Assembly: GCA_001910725.1 (NCBI GenBank)
Contig: MJGA01000007.1
Span: 1,178,001 to 1,242,000, forward strand
Source of the DNA: Phanerodontia chrysosporium
Taxonomy: Eukaryota > Basidiomycota > Agaricomycetes > Polyporales > Phanerochaetaceae
DNA length: 64,000 nt
Reading direction: 5' to 3'
This document shows positions 33,801 through 46,063 of the stretch, piece by piece; position 1 is the first letter of the stretch; every line of letters begins with the position of its first letter. The notes beneath the pieces are model-generated. The model worked only from the letters and a program-made list of their open reading frames with translations, was not told the DNA's origin and did no database searches. The position numbers and the translations under genes are program-made.

Positions 33801-36800
33801 GGAAGGCAAAGAGAAAATCACGAGGCGGCAATGTAGGTTGCGGGTGCGCGATAAGGGTGTTGGAGAGAAAAGAAGAGAGAGCGGGAAAGAGACTCACATC
33901 GAGCTGGGCAGCCAGCTGCGGCGTGCTCAGGGCGCCCGCCTCGGGCGTACGGCATCCCAGTCGCTTGGCCCGTGTCGACTGGGTGCATGTCCACGCTACG
34001 ATGCGCGCGAGCGTGGCCAGCGTCTTCGCGTCCTGTCAACCGTCCGCAATCAGTCATCAGAGCTCGCATTACGCTGGGAATCCCGGAAAAGACGACGACA
34101 CTCGATCGCAGCCCGCGAATAGGCAACAGCCTTGGGCGGGCGAATCGCAGCCAGCATGTGTGTCTCTCGTGGAGGCGTGGCATGTGCGTCTGGGACGGCC
34201 CCTCGCAGGCGCTCAGGAGGGTGGAGGGAGGGAACGTTGGGCGTGCGCCCGCACACATGCGACTGCGCCAAGCAGCGCATTTGGAGTGCAGAGAAAGAGG
34301 GAACACACGCAGATGCCCGGTGCGCAACAGACTTCCCATGGGTTCATTCTAGACAGAGTGACACGGTGGCCGCCGATCGTCCCTCCTGGGCAGTACCGAG
34401 TGGAACCCTTTTCCACTGCCGCACTATAGTGAGATAGCCTAGATGCGCAGGCCACATTTGCAAACACTGAATCGTGATGTACGAACATGAACGCTGCGGC
34501 GCGATACCGTGCATCACATACGAGCTAGAAGCGAGGCGAAAAATTGAAGCAGGACTAGCGTAGAATGAAACATACCTTATCTAACTCGCCTGTTGTTCCT
34601 TCATAGCGCGGTAGATCCCCACGTCCCTCGTCGTCATACGCATCTGCCTCGGAAGTTGCGGAGTTGGCCCCATCCGCGCGCGATTCGAAAAGGAGCTGGC
34701 TGCGTGCGAGCCGTCTGGCCGCCACCGCCACCTCGCATGTGTCGGGCTCTCGACCCTGCGTGCCCGCTGCGTCGAGGATGGCAAGCACGGCGCAGTAGAG
34801 CCAGAGCCCGTGCGAGACTCTCGCGTCGCCGTTAATAACCATGGGTACCGCACCGCGGCGGGCACCGTCCTGCCGCTCGAGACCGCCCTCGGGTTCCGCC
34901 TGCGCTGATCCCGCAAACTGTGCATTATCGGGCTGATACACGAGGCCTGACGAGTCCCACAGCTCGCAGCTGGGGAACAGGACGAGGGTCCGTTGGTAGG
35001 AGCGAGCGAACGCCGCGCGGTCCATGGGCAGCCGCCGAGTGGTTACGTCCGAGACAGCGGGCAGGTCCGCCCAGCTGAAGCCGACCGTGTCGTTCTCGTT
35101 GCCGTCCAATGCGAAGCCATACCGCGCGAGCAGCTGCGCGTTTGTGAGCTGTTCGCCGTAGGTGTTGAAGACCTCTGTCCCTGCCGGGATTAGGCGATTC
35201 GCCACCATGTCGCATGTATCCGCCTCCTCCGGCGCCGGCGGGCTGCCCAGCTCTTTCGCGTATGCGGACCCGAATCAGGCTCCGCGCCGGCGGCGGAAGC
35301 TGCGCTGGCCTGGGTGCTCCTCCGCCGTTGCGAGCTGGGCCCGGCGCCAAGATGTCCATTGATGGGATGTTGGTGGGACCGTCGCCCCCTATCATCACGC
35401 TCTCCAGCTCTTCTTCTAGATCGTGCTGGCATTGCGCGAGTGAACCACAGATGACGCATACATCGAACTCGCTCTGTTGTCACGCCCGCCCGAGACAACG
35501 ACGGTTATCGTGGTTATGGCAATTGCCCAGAGGATTAATCGGGAAACAGCGGACAAAGTCAGATGGCGTCGGACACGTATCCAATTATCGTCGGATTTTT
35601 GCAAATATTGGCAGTCGGCCGGTCAGGGTACGTTGAGTTGGAAGACAGCACCATCAGCGACTGTTACCGGCGGGACGGGAGAAGGCGGGAGAGCACGCAA
35701 TTAAACTACGCACTTCAAGGTGGACGTGATTTTCAGCTGTATGGTTGAACCTGGCAGATGGGAAGAAGAAGCGAGGTCAGACTGGGCCATAACGATGCTG
35801 TAAGCGGGCATGGGAGGAAACCAGACCGCACGTCGGGGAAACGACTGGAAGCTGTGTGTAACAATAGATACCTCGAATATCTCGTGCAGGCTTCCCGGGC
35901 GGTCATACCGGATATCGAGGTAACCACACATCCGCCTGTCAGGGAAGCCCTACAAAGTCGAGTACGGCGCAAGGCACTCCCTTGAATACGATATCCGCGG
36001 AAGAATTTGTAAAACGAAGTTGGCCCGAGAGAAAGACTCACGCATCAGCGATGGGCACCATGGCGAGTGCATGGTAGGCATCCACGAGAAAGGAGCGCGA
36101 GCTGACGAGGGAATAGGAATGGAGGAAGCCCGCGAACGATGCCGCGGGCGGCGAGGGGAACTTTGCTCTCCAGCGTGATTCGGACAGCGTCGGCAAGACT
36201 GTGTCGGTATAGAATTGCCGCACTTCGTCCTACAGCGCAGGAAATCTTCAGGTGAGTGCACGTTGGCAGCAGAGAAAGAAGGCACGCAATCAGAAATTCG
36301 ATATAAATCACATCCAGGCCTGCCAGTACAAGGGCGACCATACACTGCAGCTTCCTCAATAAGACCAGGATGGTAACGGGCGGGCACCATATACGACCTG
36401 GGTGCAGCCGCAGGCAGACGAAAATCACTCCAGGGGGCGGAAGACGCACCAAGAGACTGACCCCCTCGTCGCCCAACAGTTCCTTTTCGATCTCCGTGCC
36501 GGCACTCAGGGCTGCAGCTCGGCGAGCATCTCGCATGCTTCTTCACCTGATCAGTCCATGCTTCGTCTATCCCCCACAACAAAGCGATGGGCACCGTGTG
36601 CTTTGGAAGCGACTGGAGGTAGCCGTGCCACCTCGAACATTCCCCCAAGAGCCTGAGACATGCACGTTCGGTAAACCCGCGCGGTCACTACGCTCCTTCC
36701 TGGTGGCTTTGCAGAAGACACACTCACATCTCCCCGTAGAGTGCAAGCGAGAGCGCGAGCCGAGCTCCGTGGCCATACAGAACGGTGGGATGGCGTCCGC

Positions 36801-37152
36801 GAGCGCACACGAGCGCGCCGAGAGCACAGCAGTCTTGGGTATCGTCACCACTGAGCGGCGGAGCATTGACGCAACAGGTCCCGGAGCAGCGCGAGAACGT
36901 TCGGTGAACGGCGAAACAGATGGGAATGTGAAGATCCAAGTGAGCAGGCAGGGCGGACGACCCTTGTGCAGGGACGCGACTCACAGGTCGTGTGGCTGTC
37001 TATGGGGTTGTCGAGTTGTTGAGTACGCGTAGGCCGCCGTGCTCGTCGTCTAGCACGACAGACAGCCTGGGGTCGATCCATATGTCATACTGGGCGCACC
37101 AACTGAGAAGGGTCGCTATGGCCAACGTGGTGTTCTGCGGGCATTCTGTCAT
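30824..37152 (-). CDS. SET-domain lysine methyltransferase (SETD/Rubisco-LSMT class) with a giant intron
   Basis: N-terminal MTECPQNTT at 37,152 leads to LLSWCAQYDIWIDPRLSVV. Then come IPKTAVLSARSCALAD (about 36,850), SRWHGYLQSLP and ALLWGIDEAW (about 36,600), GTEIEKELL, the split-SET core AFNHTAENHVHLE (37-nt exon near 35,730), CVICGSLAQCQHD (about 35,440) and ADTCDMVANRL with EVFNTYGEQL (about 35,210-35,150). These match the SET plus Rubisco-LSMT type of fungal methyltransferases. The C-terminal part is split by large introns: 34,033-34,575 (543 bp) and 31,063-33,897 (2,835 bp, GTGAGT...TTCTGTAG, phase 0). The 45-residue exon between them ends STPQLAAQLD and joins DLPEGCPKSRLALTQVLAER in the last exon. 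Around 35,250-35,340 the frame cannot be joined cleanly, so an intron or indel there is unresolved. Substrate unknown. Confidence 0.75.
31063..33897 (-). other. Giant GC-rich intron of the SET gene
   Basis: 2,835 bp from donor GTGAGTC to acceptor TTCTTCTGTAG. Flanking exons join in phase 0 to continuous, family-like sequence. The contents are GC-rich with many motif-free ORFs on both strands (for example 31,983-33,077 minus, 364 codons) and look like the 15-22 kb desert. An alternative is that the final exon belongs to a different transcript. Confidence 0.6.
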
Positions 37153-37460
37153 CGGCGAAAGTTCGATACGCGCGTCGGTGAGAGTAGCAGGGTCTAGAAA
37201 AGCGTGCAGCGACCGACGCGACGGGCGGTGGGTAGTGGAAGCTCGTCAGCAGCAGACGCGTCTCGCCCAGAACAAGCGAGCCATTCTCACGTTACTTTCC
37301 CGAGGAAATCCAACTCTCTGACAGTAACGTAAGATAAGCACACGGGCTTATGGCATGTCTTTGCGCGTAACAGACTGAGATATCGTCGTAACACATGTAG
37401 TCACAACAAAAGCACTGCATAGACAAGAGAAGTCTGGGGTAGACCCTGCTAGCAAGCCAC
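37153..37460. promoter_or_regulatory. Upstream region of the SET gene and Shr3 3' flank
   Basis: 308 bp between two minus-strand genes. Nothing else seen. Confidence 0.35.
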
Positions 37461-38311
37461 CTATTGATCTTTCTTGTTCTCGCCTGCTGTCTCCGTCGTC
37501 GCAGCAGGGTTTTCCTGCTTCTTCAGCTCTGCAAACCTCGCCAGTTCCTTGGCTTCTGCGCGTCTTGCGTACTCCTCCCCTGCCTGCAAAAAGCGTCCGA
37601 TCACACACCCGGGTAATGGCAGAAATACCAATCAGCAAAAGTACGTAGAGCGTAGTGTCACACGTTACGAGCGGAAAACTATGCACCTGAAGGAAGAGTA
37701 CTCCGCCGAGGAGCGCGATGATAATGGTGTTGCCAGCCGAGAGGAGCTGGAGTGCCTCAATCTGGTCTTCGCGCGTGTCCACGCCCTCGACCGGGGTCGC
37801 GATCGTCCTCGACGCAGGTAGACCGACCGTGAGGTAGACGGACAGCGCAAATATATACGCCGCTGTGGGAACATGGTGTCGAGCGATGCACCTTTTGCGT
37901 CAGAGGTGAGGGTGGTGCAGGGCCGACGGAAGGGACGTACCGAGCGAGGAGCCGTCGAACCACTTTGCACTCTCGTCCATCTTCACCAGCTTGCCAATGA
38001 GGCCTATTATACCAACGCCCATGATGGCGTGCATGAGAGCCTGCGGGAGGGCGGTGTCAGTGTCGGCGAAAGGAGACGAATGAGAAACTCGCCTTGATCG
38101 CTGGCGGCGCATGAAAGAACGTGGTATAAAACTCAAATCCATCCCGTACAACGTCATCCGTGAGGGGCGTAAAGAGCACCCGGTAGTCGACGTTCAGGCA
38201 TATGAACAGCACACCTGTCCGCTGTGAGCTCAAGTGCTTTCCAGCAGAGACGACGGGCTCACCGAGGAAGAAGCAGGTGGACGAGAGCACAGCAGCCTGT
38301 CTGAATCCCAT
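37461..38311 (-). CDS. SHR3: ER packaging chaperone Shr3 family
   Basis: Shr3-type proteins are ER membrane chaperones that let amino-acid permeases fold and leave in COPII vesicles. The protein starts MGFRQAAVLSSTCFFLG at 38,311. Introns are removed to give VLFICLNVDYRVLFTPLTDD, FFHAPPAIKALMHAIMGVGI (membrane segment), AYIFALSVYLTVGLP and LSAGNTIIIALLGGVLFLQ (membrane segments). This makes four hydrophobic helices, followed by a charged cytosolic tail AGEEYARRAEAKELARFAEL ending ENKKDQ. Four helices then a hydrophilic tail is the family layout, and the length of about 200 residues fits. Family assignment rests on layout and recognisable segments. Confidence 0.8.
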
Positions 38312-38932
38312 GTCGTCCGAGCGCGCAAGGTGAGTCGTGGGCGTGGGTAGAGAGAGTTAGCTGGCGGTCGCGCGCATTGACGAAAGAGCTTTCACGAGCA
38401 CGTTCCTGGCGCTAGATCAATCCCATCAGGCGCGGCGCGCTCTTCCCCAAATTGGCAGGTGTAGTCTGTTTGATCCCTTTTCCCGCCCGCTGCCCTTGGC
38501 GGCGACCAATGCACAGTCGCTGTGTAACAAATCAAAAGTGAATTACATATATGTGGACCCACAAGCAGACACGGACAATTGTCAGAGCAATTCTGTAGTT
38601 TGTCCCGACGGACTATCCTCCATTTGGCATCGACTGAGATATTATAGTGCGTATACGACAGGTACCGATAAGTAGTAGCCCATGAAGGGTAGCGAAGATG
38701 AAAAGATAGCATGTACATTGATAAGGGGTATCTACAAACGGTTCGGGAGCAAGTACACCAACATGGTACTAGGACGTCGAACAGTATATCATGAATGATG
38801 ATCCCAGAGCAATCGTCGTCGTAGCGGTGGAGCTGCAGCCAGGCTAGAAGCCATCCATGCTGCTCCTCTAGAGCAGCCGCCACCGAATTGAAAATGGTAT
38901 CGGCACACGACCATGGCAGATGCTGATAGGCT
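38312..38932. promoter_or_regulatory. Shr3 upstream region and RhoGAP 3' flank
   Basis: 621 bp. The part from about 38,500 to 38,900 is markedly more AT-rich than the surroundings, as expected for a 3' UTR and terminator. No gene seen. Confidence 0.4.
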
Positions 38933-41900
38933 CTACCTCGGTGCATGGGGGGACACCGGAATGTAGCCTGGCGACGCTGGCGGCCGCTGTGGCGTGTGGG
39001 GGCTACTATGCGGTGAGGGTCGCGGCGAGACGGGGAGCCCAACGACCTGGCTCCGCCGTCGGCTGGCCTTGTCGCTCGTGGCGATGTTCAATCCTCGATT
39101 AGCGGCGACGGCGGCAGCCTTGTTGCGGGGAGTCGACGGCGCAAAGTTGCTACTGTGGTCTCCGGGATGCAGGTAGCCGTCCTGCTGGGGTGCAGCATAG
39201 GCTCCCGAGTCGTGCGTGGCCGAAGATTCCGCGATGGACTCGTTCTCGGGGTCGCCCGTACCCTCCGTGCCGCTCTCATCATTGACAGAATATTCCTCGC
39301 CTTCGCCCTCATCAGACTGTGCCGCTTCCGCTGCAAACGAGGCAGCGCCCGTAGTCAGAAGTCATGTTCGTCATAGGGCTCGGAAGCAATAAGATACTAC
39401 GCACCGGTCAGTGTCCGCCCTGAAAGGCCGAGGAGTTCGTCCGCCGCGGCATCAGAATAGCGCTTGCTGTTGCGCCTGCTAAAGTCGACACGCTCGGGAT
39501 CCTCGTTCTGCGCTTCAGGCTCATCCTCCTCAAGTCCGCCGTCAACATTGAACACGCGCTTGAACTCTCCCAGCATGAGGCTGAATACACCCGCGGGAAT
39601 GCCGAGAGTAGGGCTGAACACGATCCCCACGTTGCGCATCGTCATCTTGTTGACATGCGCATTCTGAACGATGAGGATGAGATGTGCCGTTAGGGCCCGC
39701 AGGAGGCTGTAGTTGGCAATGGGCAATGCCGCGATAAGCTGTGAAAGCTCTGTGATACGCTCTTGAGGATCGACAAAATCTGAAATATCCGGATTCAGAG
39801 GGTATACCTTGAGGGACAATGTTCATGAGACTCACCGATGACGGACAGGAAACGGAGGTGCAGGTCGCGGGTGAGGATGCTAGCAGGAAGTTCCCGGAGG
39901 AAGGTCTTGAGCAGTCCAGCAATGGCATGCGGATCCCAGTACTCGTCTGAGCCCAGGAGATCAACGTCACCCTCTGTGTCATTGACTTTAGCTAACCCTT
40001 CTGCGGAAAGCTGTCTGCAACGCACCGTTGTTGAAACGATCCTTCAAGGCCTTGATGACCGCTGAGCTCCCACTCAGACGGTAGATACCCTCCTCTTGGT
40101 CAGCTTTCTTCGCCTCCAGATACTGGATGCAGCGGAAGACGATCGCGGGCAGGCTTGCAATCTCCGCTACATCCAGCGACTCTTCCAGGCTCACGCCGAA
40201 CACGGCTCTTGGGACGTGCACAGGCAAGTTTGGCTTGTCTGCTGATAACACAGTCAGCGACGTCACACAAACCTTCCCGGACTGCTTACCATGTTGCATT
40301 CGGCCAAAGCCCCAAAATGATCTGGACTTGGCCTTCTCCCTGCGGTCGTTGGACGACGGAGCATCGGGAGGTGGCGCATCCTTGCCTCCGAACTTGTAAC
40401 CTGCTGGGATGGGTGTGCCGTTCATCGGTCCTGAGATCTTCACCTTGCCACTTGCATCTACGCGAGGAGTCTGCAGCACAGGATCCCGCTCGGGCGACGA
40501 TGGCCGCTCGGGATAGCCGACGTCTTTAGAGGGTTCATCGACCGCCTTCGCTCCTTCCGCCTTTGCTCTGGTGACGCAGCCGCAGCAGGCTGTTTCGCCT
40601 TCGGGACCACACGCTGGTCGGACATGTCCGTATAGTGGCCCATCTCTGAGTTTGCGCGTTGACCGACCGCCTGGAGAATGTCTGGATCTTCTCCGTCGAC
40701 GAGAGGCGAAGATGTTGGGAGTGAACTTGAAAGATGTTCAGGCGCTGTCTGAGCTGCCGTTCTGGCGGCGTGCTCGTCCGGAACAGGGGCAGACTGGAAG
40801 AGCTTCGCATTTTTGGCGTCGGGCGCGAGCTGCGAAATAGGAACCGCTGCTCCTTTGGCGATCTCGACAGTCCGCGCGCGTCGCGAGGGCATGCCCTGCG
40901 AGTCTGACGGCGTTTCGGAGCTCGTGCTTGCGCGAGAATCCGCTACGCCTGCCATGTCGTCCTCGTATCGCCCTGTCACATAGCGCACGAGGATGTCGAC
41001 CCAGCTATCGCGCTCTTCATCGCTCTCCGCGCAGAGAACGTGCCTAGGATGCGAGCCACCAGGGCCCCGTTTGGCTTCGATGATCAGGAAGGCGTGCCGA
41101 TACTCATTGTCCTCGTCTGTATCTCTCCTGTCGGGTGTCCGTTGCTGACGACCTATTTGTGCACCGGTGATCAGGATCGAGCCCAGGTGTGCCCCGCCGC
41201 GCTACGTCATTCGGAGGTGATTAGTCTAAGAACTTGAGCAAAGAGCTACCACACGCCCGGTTCGTGGGAGTGACGTGCGCATGGTCCAACGCGGATAGCT
41301 CTGAAAGAGGGAGGTTGAAAACTCACGCTCTCGTAGTACTCAAGTGACGGCCCCTGTAGGACGAAATACCGCGTTTTCCATCCGCCAAAATTCTTGCCTC
41401 GCTTGGTCAGGTAGCCCTCCTTGTATCCGGCACGTGCAACAGGCTTCTGTGCTTCGCTGGCGATACCGGAAGTCAAGAAAGAGACGATCTCATCCTTGTT
41501 CTTCATTGGCAGTGCCAGAACGGACCGCAGATATTGCTCCAGGGCAGCCTACACGTAGACACCACTTTTATCTAGCAGCTCCAGAATGCAAAAGCACTTG
41601 GACTCACCTTCCGTTGATCCACCTTAGCGGGTGCGTGGTCTTTCCACAGGCGGCCTTCAGGCAAGCTGACCAGCTTTTTACCCAGGCTCTTCCCAGCAGC
41701 AGCACGCACGCGAGAATCGAGCGTGAGCACGTCGCTGTACAACTTCTCGATCCTCCACGGCTGCTTGCCATTGCCAGGGTCCACGGCGATAACGAAGGAG
41801 AGCACATCTTTGCCACGATCATTCGGGCGTATCGTCGAATGCGAAACAGTGATGGTCGTCCGGGGGAGATCTGTAGGCAGGAGCGGTAGTGCACGGAACG

Positions 41901-43892
41901 CAGGCTGCGGTGGCGATATCGAGCTGAAAGGACTGGGTGGTGGCACTTGAGACATTGATGACTGGGGGGCCAGGGCGGTCTGTGCGGAAGAAGAGTAAGG
42001 GTCGGAAAACCCGTTGGCATGATGGTACGTGCGGCTGCCATCAGGAAGCTCAGACCGTGTCTCTGGTGGGGATCGTACCATGCCGGGGACTGCACCTGGC
42101 CTTGCTGATGCGCAAATGCGTCTGCGGCGAGGCTGACTGGTGGCGTGCCGGGTGGCAAAGGGAAGTCGTCTGCGGTGGCACGCTTCTTCCTGGAAGGACT
42201 CGGTTCGAGGTCTTCCCGATCGTCGTATTCGGACACAAGACTGTCCACGACGGACACACGCCCGCTCTCCCCCACACTTGCCTCGTAGTGACTGTCGGTA
42301 TCCTCGGCCTCCATCTCTAACAACTCGCCGTTGCCCGTTGCCCTGCTCCCGGACCGCGACTCCGATTGTTCACTCCTCTCCTCCGCTTCCTGCTCAATCT
42401 CCGCAACATCGTTCTTCGTCAATGGAGAATTAGACCTCTTCTCGTTGATGACGACGTGACGCCGGTCGGGAGAAGCAGAACCAGAGCGAATGTTAGGGTA
42501 ACTATGGGCCGACTGAGGGCCGGGCCCTGGTGATCCATTCATCGTGGTATAGTAGCGTTTTGCTTCGTCTGCCGTAGAATATCAGTCACGGACATGGCGA
42601 GAAGAGCAATCATTATTCCGCACCATCCGGTTTAAAGTGGGCCTGTGTGCCAGACGCAGACTGGACGATGACCTGTGGCTGCACATCCCTGGGACCTGTG
42701 GGTGATCGTGGTGACGCAGGGTTGCTGGAATTGCTTGCGTGCGCAGAACTGCCTTCATCGTTGCAAAGGTAAGGATCGTCGTTAGCCGGGGGGCCTGTCA
42801 TGGGTGTATTCGCAGCGCGGGTAGACATGGCATGCGCTGAGAGATTGTTCCAGCCACCCTCTGCAGCGGTAGTCGCAGTCTTGAGGTCATCGGTCTGATA
42901 GGCTGAAGCATAGGCAAAGTTGAGGTCTCACTGTCGTAAAGTGGGCTGGGTCGTGCGCTCAGCGGTAGAGGCTGAGGTCGCCGGGAGTCCGAAGTAGGGG
43001 GTATAGACAGTTGGGTGGAGGATGATGCGGCGGACGACGTATCCAACGTCGACGTCGCAAGATTGGACGAAGATGATGCCTGAGATGCCGACAAGTAGTT
43101 GACCGACATCTGTGATGTCGCGGTCGATATATTCAGACTGTTCTGTGAGCCCTGGCGCTCACGAGCGGGAGACAGGCTTTGGGTATCGATTTCATTGGCC
43201 GTGTTCAATTGTCGGTGCGGGACTGGAGGATAAACAGCCGGTCAGACCTCGAAGAAATGGTGAATGCTTTTGCACCAGCATACCGCCGGCCGCATGACAA
43301 TAGAGGACGTACCTATATCTTCCGAGTATGCTCTGTGCACCTGCGCTCGTGGATCCGAATGCCCGCTGGCACTCCCGCCGACGCTCTCGCTGTTGCGCAT
43401 GTGGGTATGAGACGCGGCAGAGCGCAGACTGCCCTCCTTGCCTTCACGCCTTTCTTTCTCTCTGTGCGCCCTCAACATCCCGTCTGTGTTCTCCCCGAGG
43501 TGCTGCAGCCGGCTCCGATAGAGGTCGCGCTCGCCGCGTACACGCTCCAGCTCCTTCAGTATCTGGGTGTACCCAGTGCGCTGCTTCTCAATGAGCTTCC
43601 AGAGCTGGGCGTTCTGGCCGGTCAGGACGTTGCGGTCGGACACTGCGGCCTCGAGCGCGGCCATGGCGGGATCTGCGGAGGACGCGTGAGTCGACAGGAG
43701 GGTCTGGACAGTCGTAGGAGCCATGGACGGTCCATTGGCTGCTGAGCTCCCGGTGGACGAGTGCAGGGCGGCGCGGGATGCGCTGGGCGAGCCGGCAGCC
43801 TGCTCACGAGAGGCTGGGTTCCGCTCGCGCAGTGGGGTGCCTTGCATGCCGGCGGACTTCATGCTGGAGGAGAACTGGAAGGATGCCGACAT
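38933..43892 (-). CDS. BEM3: Rho GTPase-activating protein with PX, PH and RhoGAP domains (Bem3-like)
   Basis: Bem3 inactivates Cdc42 at sites of polarised growth. A Ser-rich N-terminus with a coiled coil (AQLWKLIEKQRTGYTQILKE) precedes a PX domain (VLSFVIAVDPGNGKQPWRIEK, about 41,800), a PH domain (GYLTKRGKNFGGWKTRYFVLQ, about 41,400) and a RhoGAP domain. The RhoGAP part has FGVSLEESL, EEGIYRLSGS carrying the arginine finger (about 40,090), and NVGIVFSPTLG (about 39,620). PX-PH-RhoGAP in this order is the Bem3 arrangement. The tail (NDESGTEGTGDPENES and a Ser/Pro-rich end SPGYIPVSPHAPR) stops at 38,933. Start: the ATG at 43,892 (MSASFQFSSSM); an in-frame ATG at 44,015 lies upstream without conserved sequence. 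There are many short introns. Confidence 0.9.
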
Positions 43893-44594
43893 CGTCGCGG
43901 CATGCAGGTGTACGGCGACGACCGAGGAAGTAGGTGGGTGAAAGGGAGATCCAGGTACGTTTTCGTGCGGGTCGTGATACGAGGTATAATTTATCCGTGG
44001 ACTATGCGTCGTCAAGCACGGATATTGGACGTTGACGGCGACGATGAGCTCGAGAGGTCAGGGCGCGCTGAGTAGAGAAGAACGGGCTCATGAGCAGCTC
44101 GACCTCTGCTGTATCAAACGCGACGGGAACTCGCGAGCCACGTGGATACTGTTACACGAAACCATTTCTACCCAATCGTCCTCGATATCTCTCTCACCAC
44201 TGTCCGTAGCCTGCGTGAATCTGCACGTACTGAAGCGGTACGTGTACTCATTGCGCACCCTCGTTGCAACGCTCTTCCCTACTCAATACCAAGTGCTCGG
44301 ATCTCGTTGCCACACAAAGATCACTCGCACTCCCCAAGCCACGCCGGGAACCTCTCAAAAAGATCCTACCCTACGACAAGTATCAGATTGTTCAGGGAAG
44401 TCTACCTGCCCCATCCGTGTCATCCACCCATCTGCCATTGCGCGCAGCCCCCAACATGTCGTGCCTCTCAATGTTGCGATATACCTTCCAGCTCATGCCG
44501 CATCAGATGCACTACGTCCTGGAAGGCTGTCAGCTGAGTATCCTGCCAGATTGCGGCAGTGGTAGTATCGCTCATCATCGTGAAGCTGGAGATG
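43893..44594. promoter_or_regulatory. Bem3-like gene upstream region
   Basis: 702 bp between the RhoGAP gene start and the stop of the SET/MYND gene, both minus. Plus-strand ORFs at 44,032-44,617 overlap in three frames without motifs, so I call no gene. Confidence 0.35.
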
Positions 44595-45813
44595 TCATGG
44601 CCCTGGCCCCACATTAGAGCTTCGCGACTTGAGCTGGTCGTCCTCGTGCAAACAGCGACTGCATTGGCAGAGAAAGAACCAACCATCCTGAAGGTGTTTC
44701 CTGCGCTCCGCGAGACCCATATTGTCAATGTGTCCATAGCTGATGCACAGTTCGTCGCCTGCATGGACCTCTTTCGTCGTCACGAAACGCAGGCGACGGC
44801 CTATACGTTCTTTTCGAATGTTCGGTGAACAGTCTACCGCGGTACGGTCAGTCCTTTTAGATGCCGTATCGTACTGATAAGAAGCTGTGGTGCTCACGGT
44901 GGTTGAAGAACGACGGAATTGGGTATATTCCGAATCCAAGGCCCTCACTTTCTTCAGTGACGGGAAGTTGCCATATTCCGAATGAGTTGCTTGGATCAAC
45001 TCCAAGGGCGGTCCTGACATTCGCAGGCGTGATCACGTTTGAGAGGTCAGTGAAGGGTGCTGAATCCGTGTGCGAGCTAGGAGCCGTGAATCGTGACTTG
45101 AGAACCTGGTAGATGCGAATCCAGTTGCCCAGGAGCTCAGGAAACTTGCTGATATGCAACAGTTCCCCGGACTGGAGTGCGGCGAAGTCTTTCCAGTTTG
45201 CACCGCCATAGTCGCATGCTTCAAGAGAGGAAGACTCGAGTGGTTGAGAATTATGTGCAGACGCGAGATTTGCCGTAAGTTCGCGTTGCAAATGGATCAG
45301 AGCTAGTAGCACGTATCGCGCAAGGTCTGCCTCGAAGTCGTCGAGCTGAATTTGCCTCCACTTCGCCATGGTCTTTGCTCGATTCTCTTGCGCCGCGACG
45401 TCCTGCCAGGCTTTGTCAAGGATGTCCATGGTTATGCACGACACTGAGGCTGGCACGTGTTCTTTCGCCTTGCCCTTTGCCTTTCGGATCCGTGCGGCCT
45501 CGAGAGTCTTGAGCATGTCTACCGCCTCCTTCCCCTCCCGTGCCAGCCACGCGTCGCAGCAGCGGCTATCGCAGAACCACAGGCCGGCCTCTGCGTGATC
45601 GCGGCAGGTCAGGAAATCGCTTCGTCCAAGCTCGTATCGCCAACATTCCGCGCAGACCTCTTTCCGGAACTTCTTGTAGACTGTGTCGGCATAGGGGGTG
45701 GGAACATCAAGAACACAGGTATCTGGATAAAGATCGCAGGTGGCGCGGTAGGACCTGCCCGTGAGGGGGGAGATGGCGACGGCAAGGACAGACGGATGGC
45801 CGCTGGGCGACAT
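44595..45813 (-). CDS. SET and MYND domain methyltransferase (SMYD-like)
   Basis: The protein begins MSPSGHPSVL at 45,813. It has a Cys/His cluster near 45,650-45,550 (CAECWRYELG, LTCRDHAEAGLWFCDSRCC) consistent with a MYND-type zinc site, then a helical region. The C-terminal SET half has GIYPIPSFFNH joined across a short intron (donor GTGAGC near 44,898) to CSPNIRKER, giving the hallmark NHxCSPN motif. ELCISYGH, the catalytic-tyrosine segment, follows, and then the post-SET cysteines FLCQCSRCLHED. About 390 residues. The ORF is open upstream as far as 46,386, but that part overlaps the divergent gene and lacks conserved sequence. Likely a protein lysine methyltransferase; target unknown. 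Confidence 0.82.
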
Positions 45814-46063
45814 GGCGGTGGTGAGCGTCGACGGACGGCACACCGCGCGCATAGCCCAGGAGTTCCGCGCCAGCCAATCAGGACGCGGCATTCTGAAATC
45901 TCGTCTCTCACGTGGCGCGGCGCTCCCGCTGCTATTTCCAGACAGCACCGGACCTCTTTGTTTCACCGCCGCCGTCCCGCACACTCCTCTCCGCGCACTC
46001 TTACCCTCGCCTCGGACACGACACGCCCTCAAGCACAATCGTCCCGCCAGCTCTCTCCCCAGG
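45814..46063. promoter_or_regulatory. Divergent promoter, SET/MYND gene and L-serine dehydratase
   Basis: Only 250 bp separate the two start codons, so both promoters must share this stretch. It contains pyrimidine-rich tracts on the plus strand just before the serine dehydratase start. Confidence 0.45.

Noticed and set aside
44032..44617. Plus-strand ORFs of 117-177 codons between the RhoGAP and SET/MYND genes
   Set aside because: Three overlapping frames, no motif, and partly antisense to the SET/MYND 3' exon.
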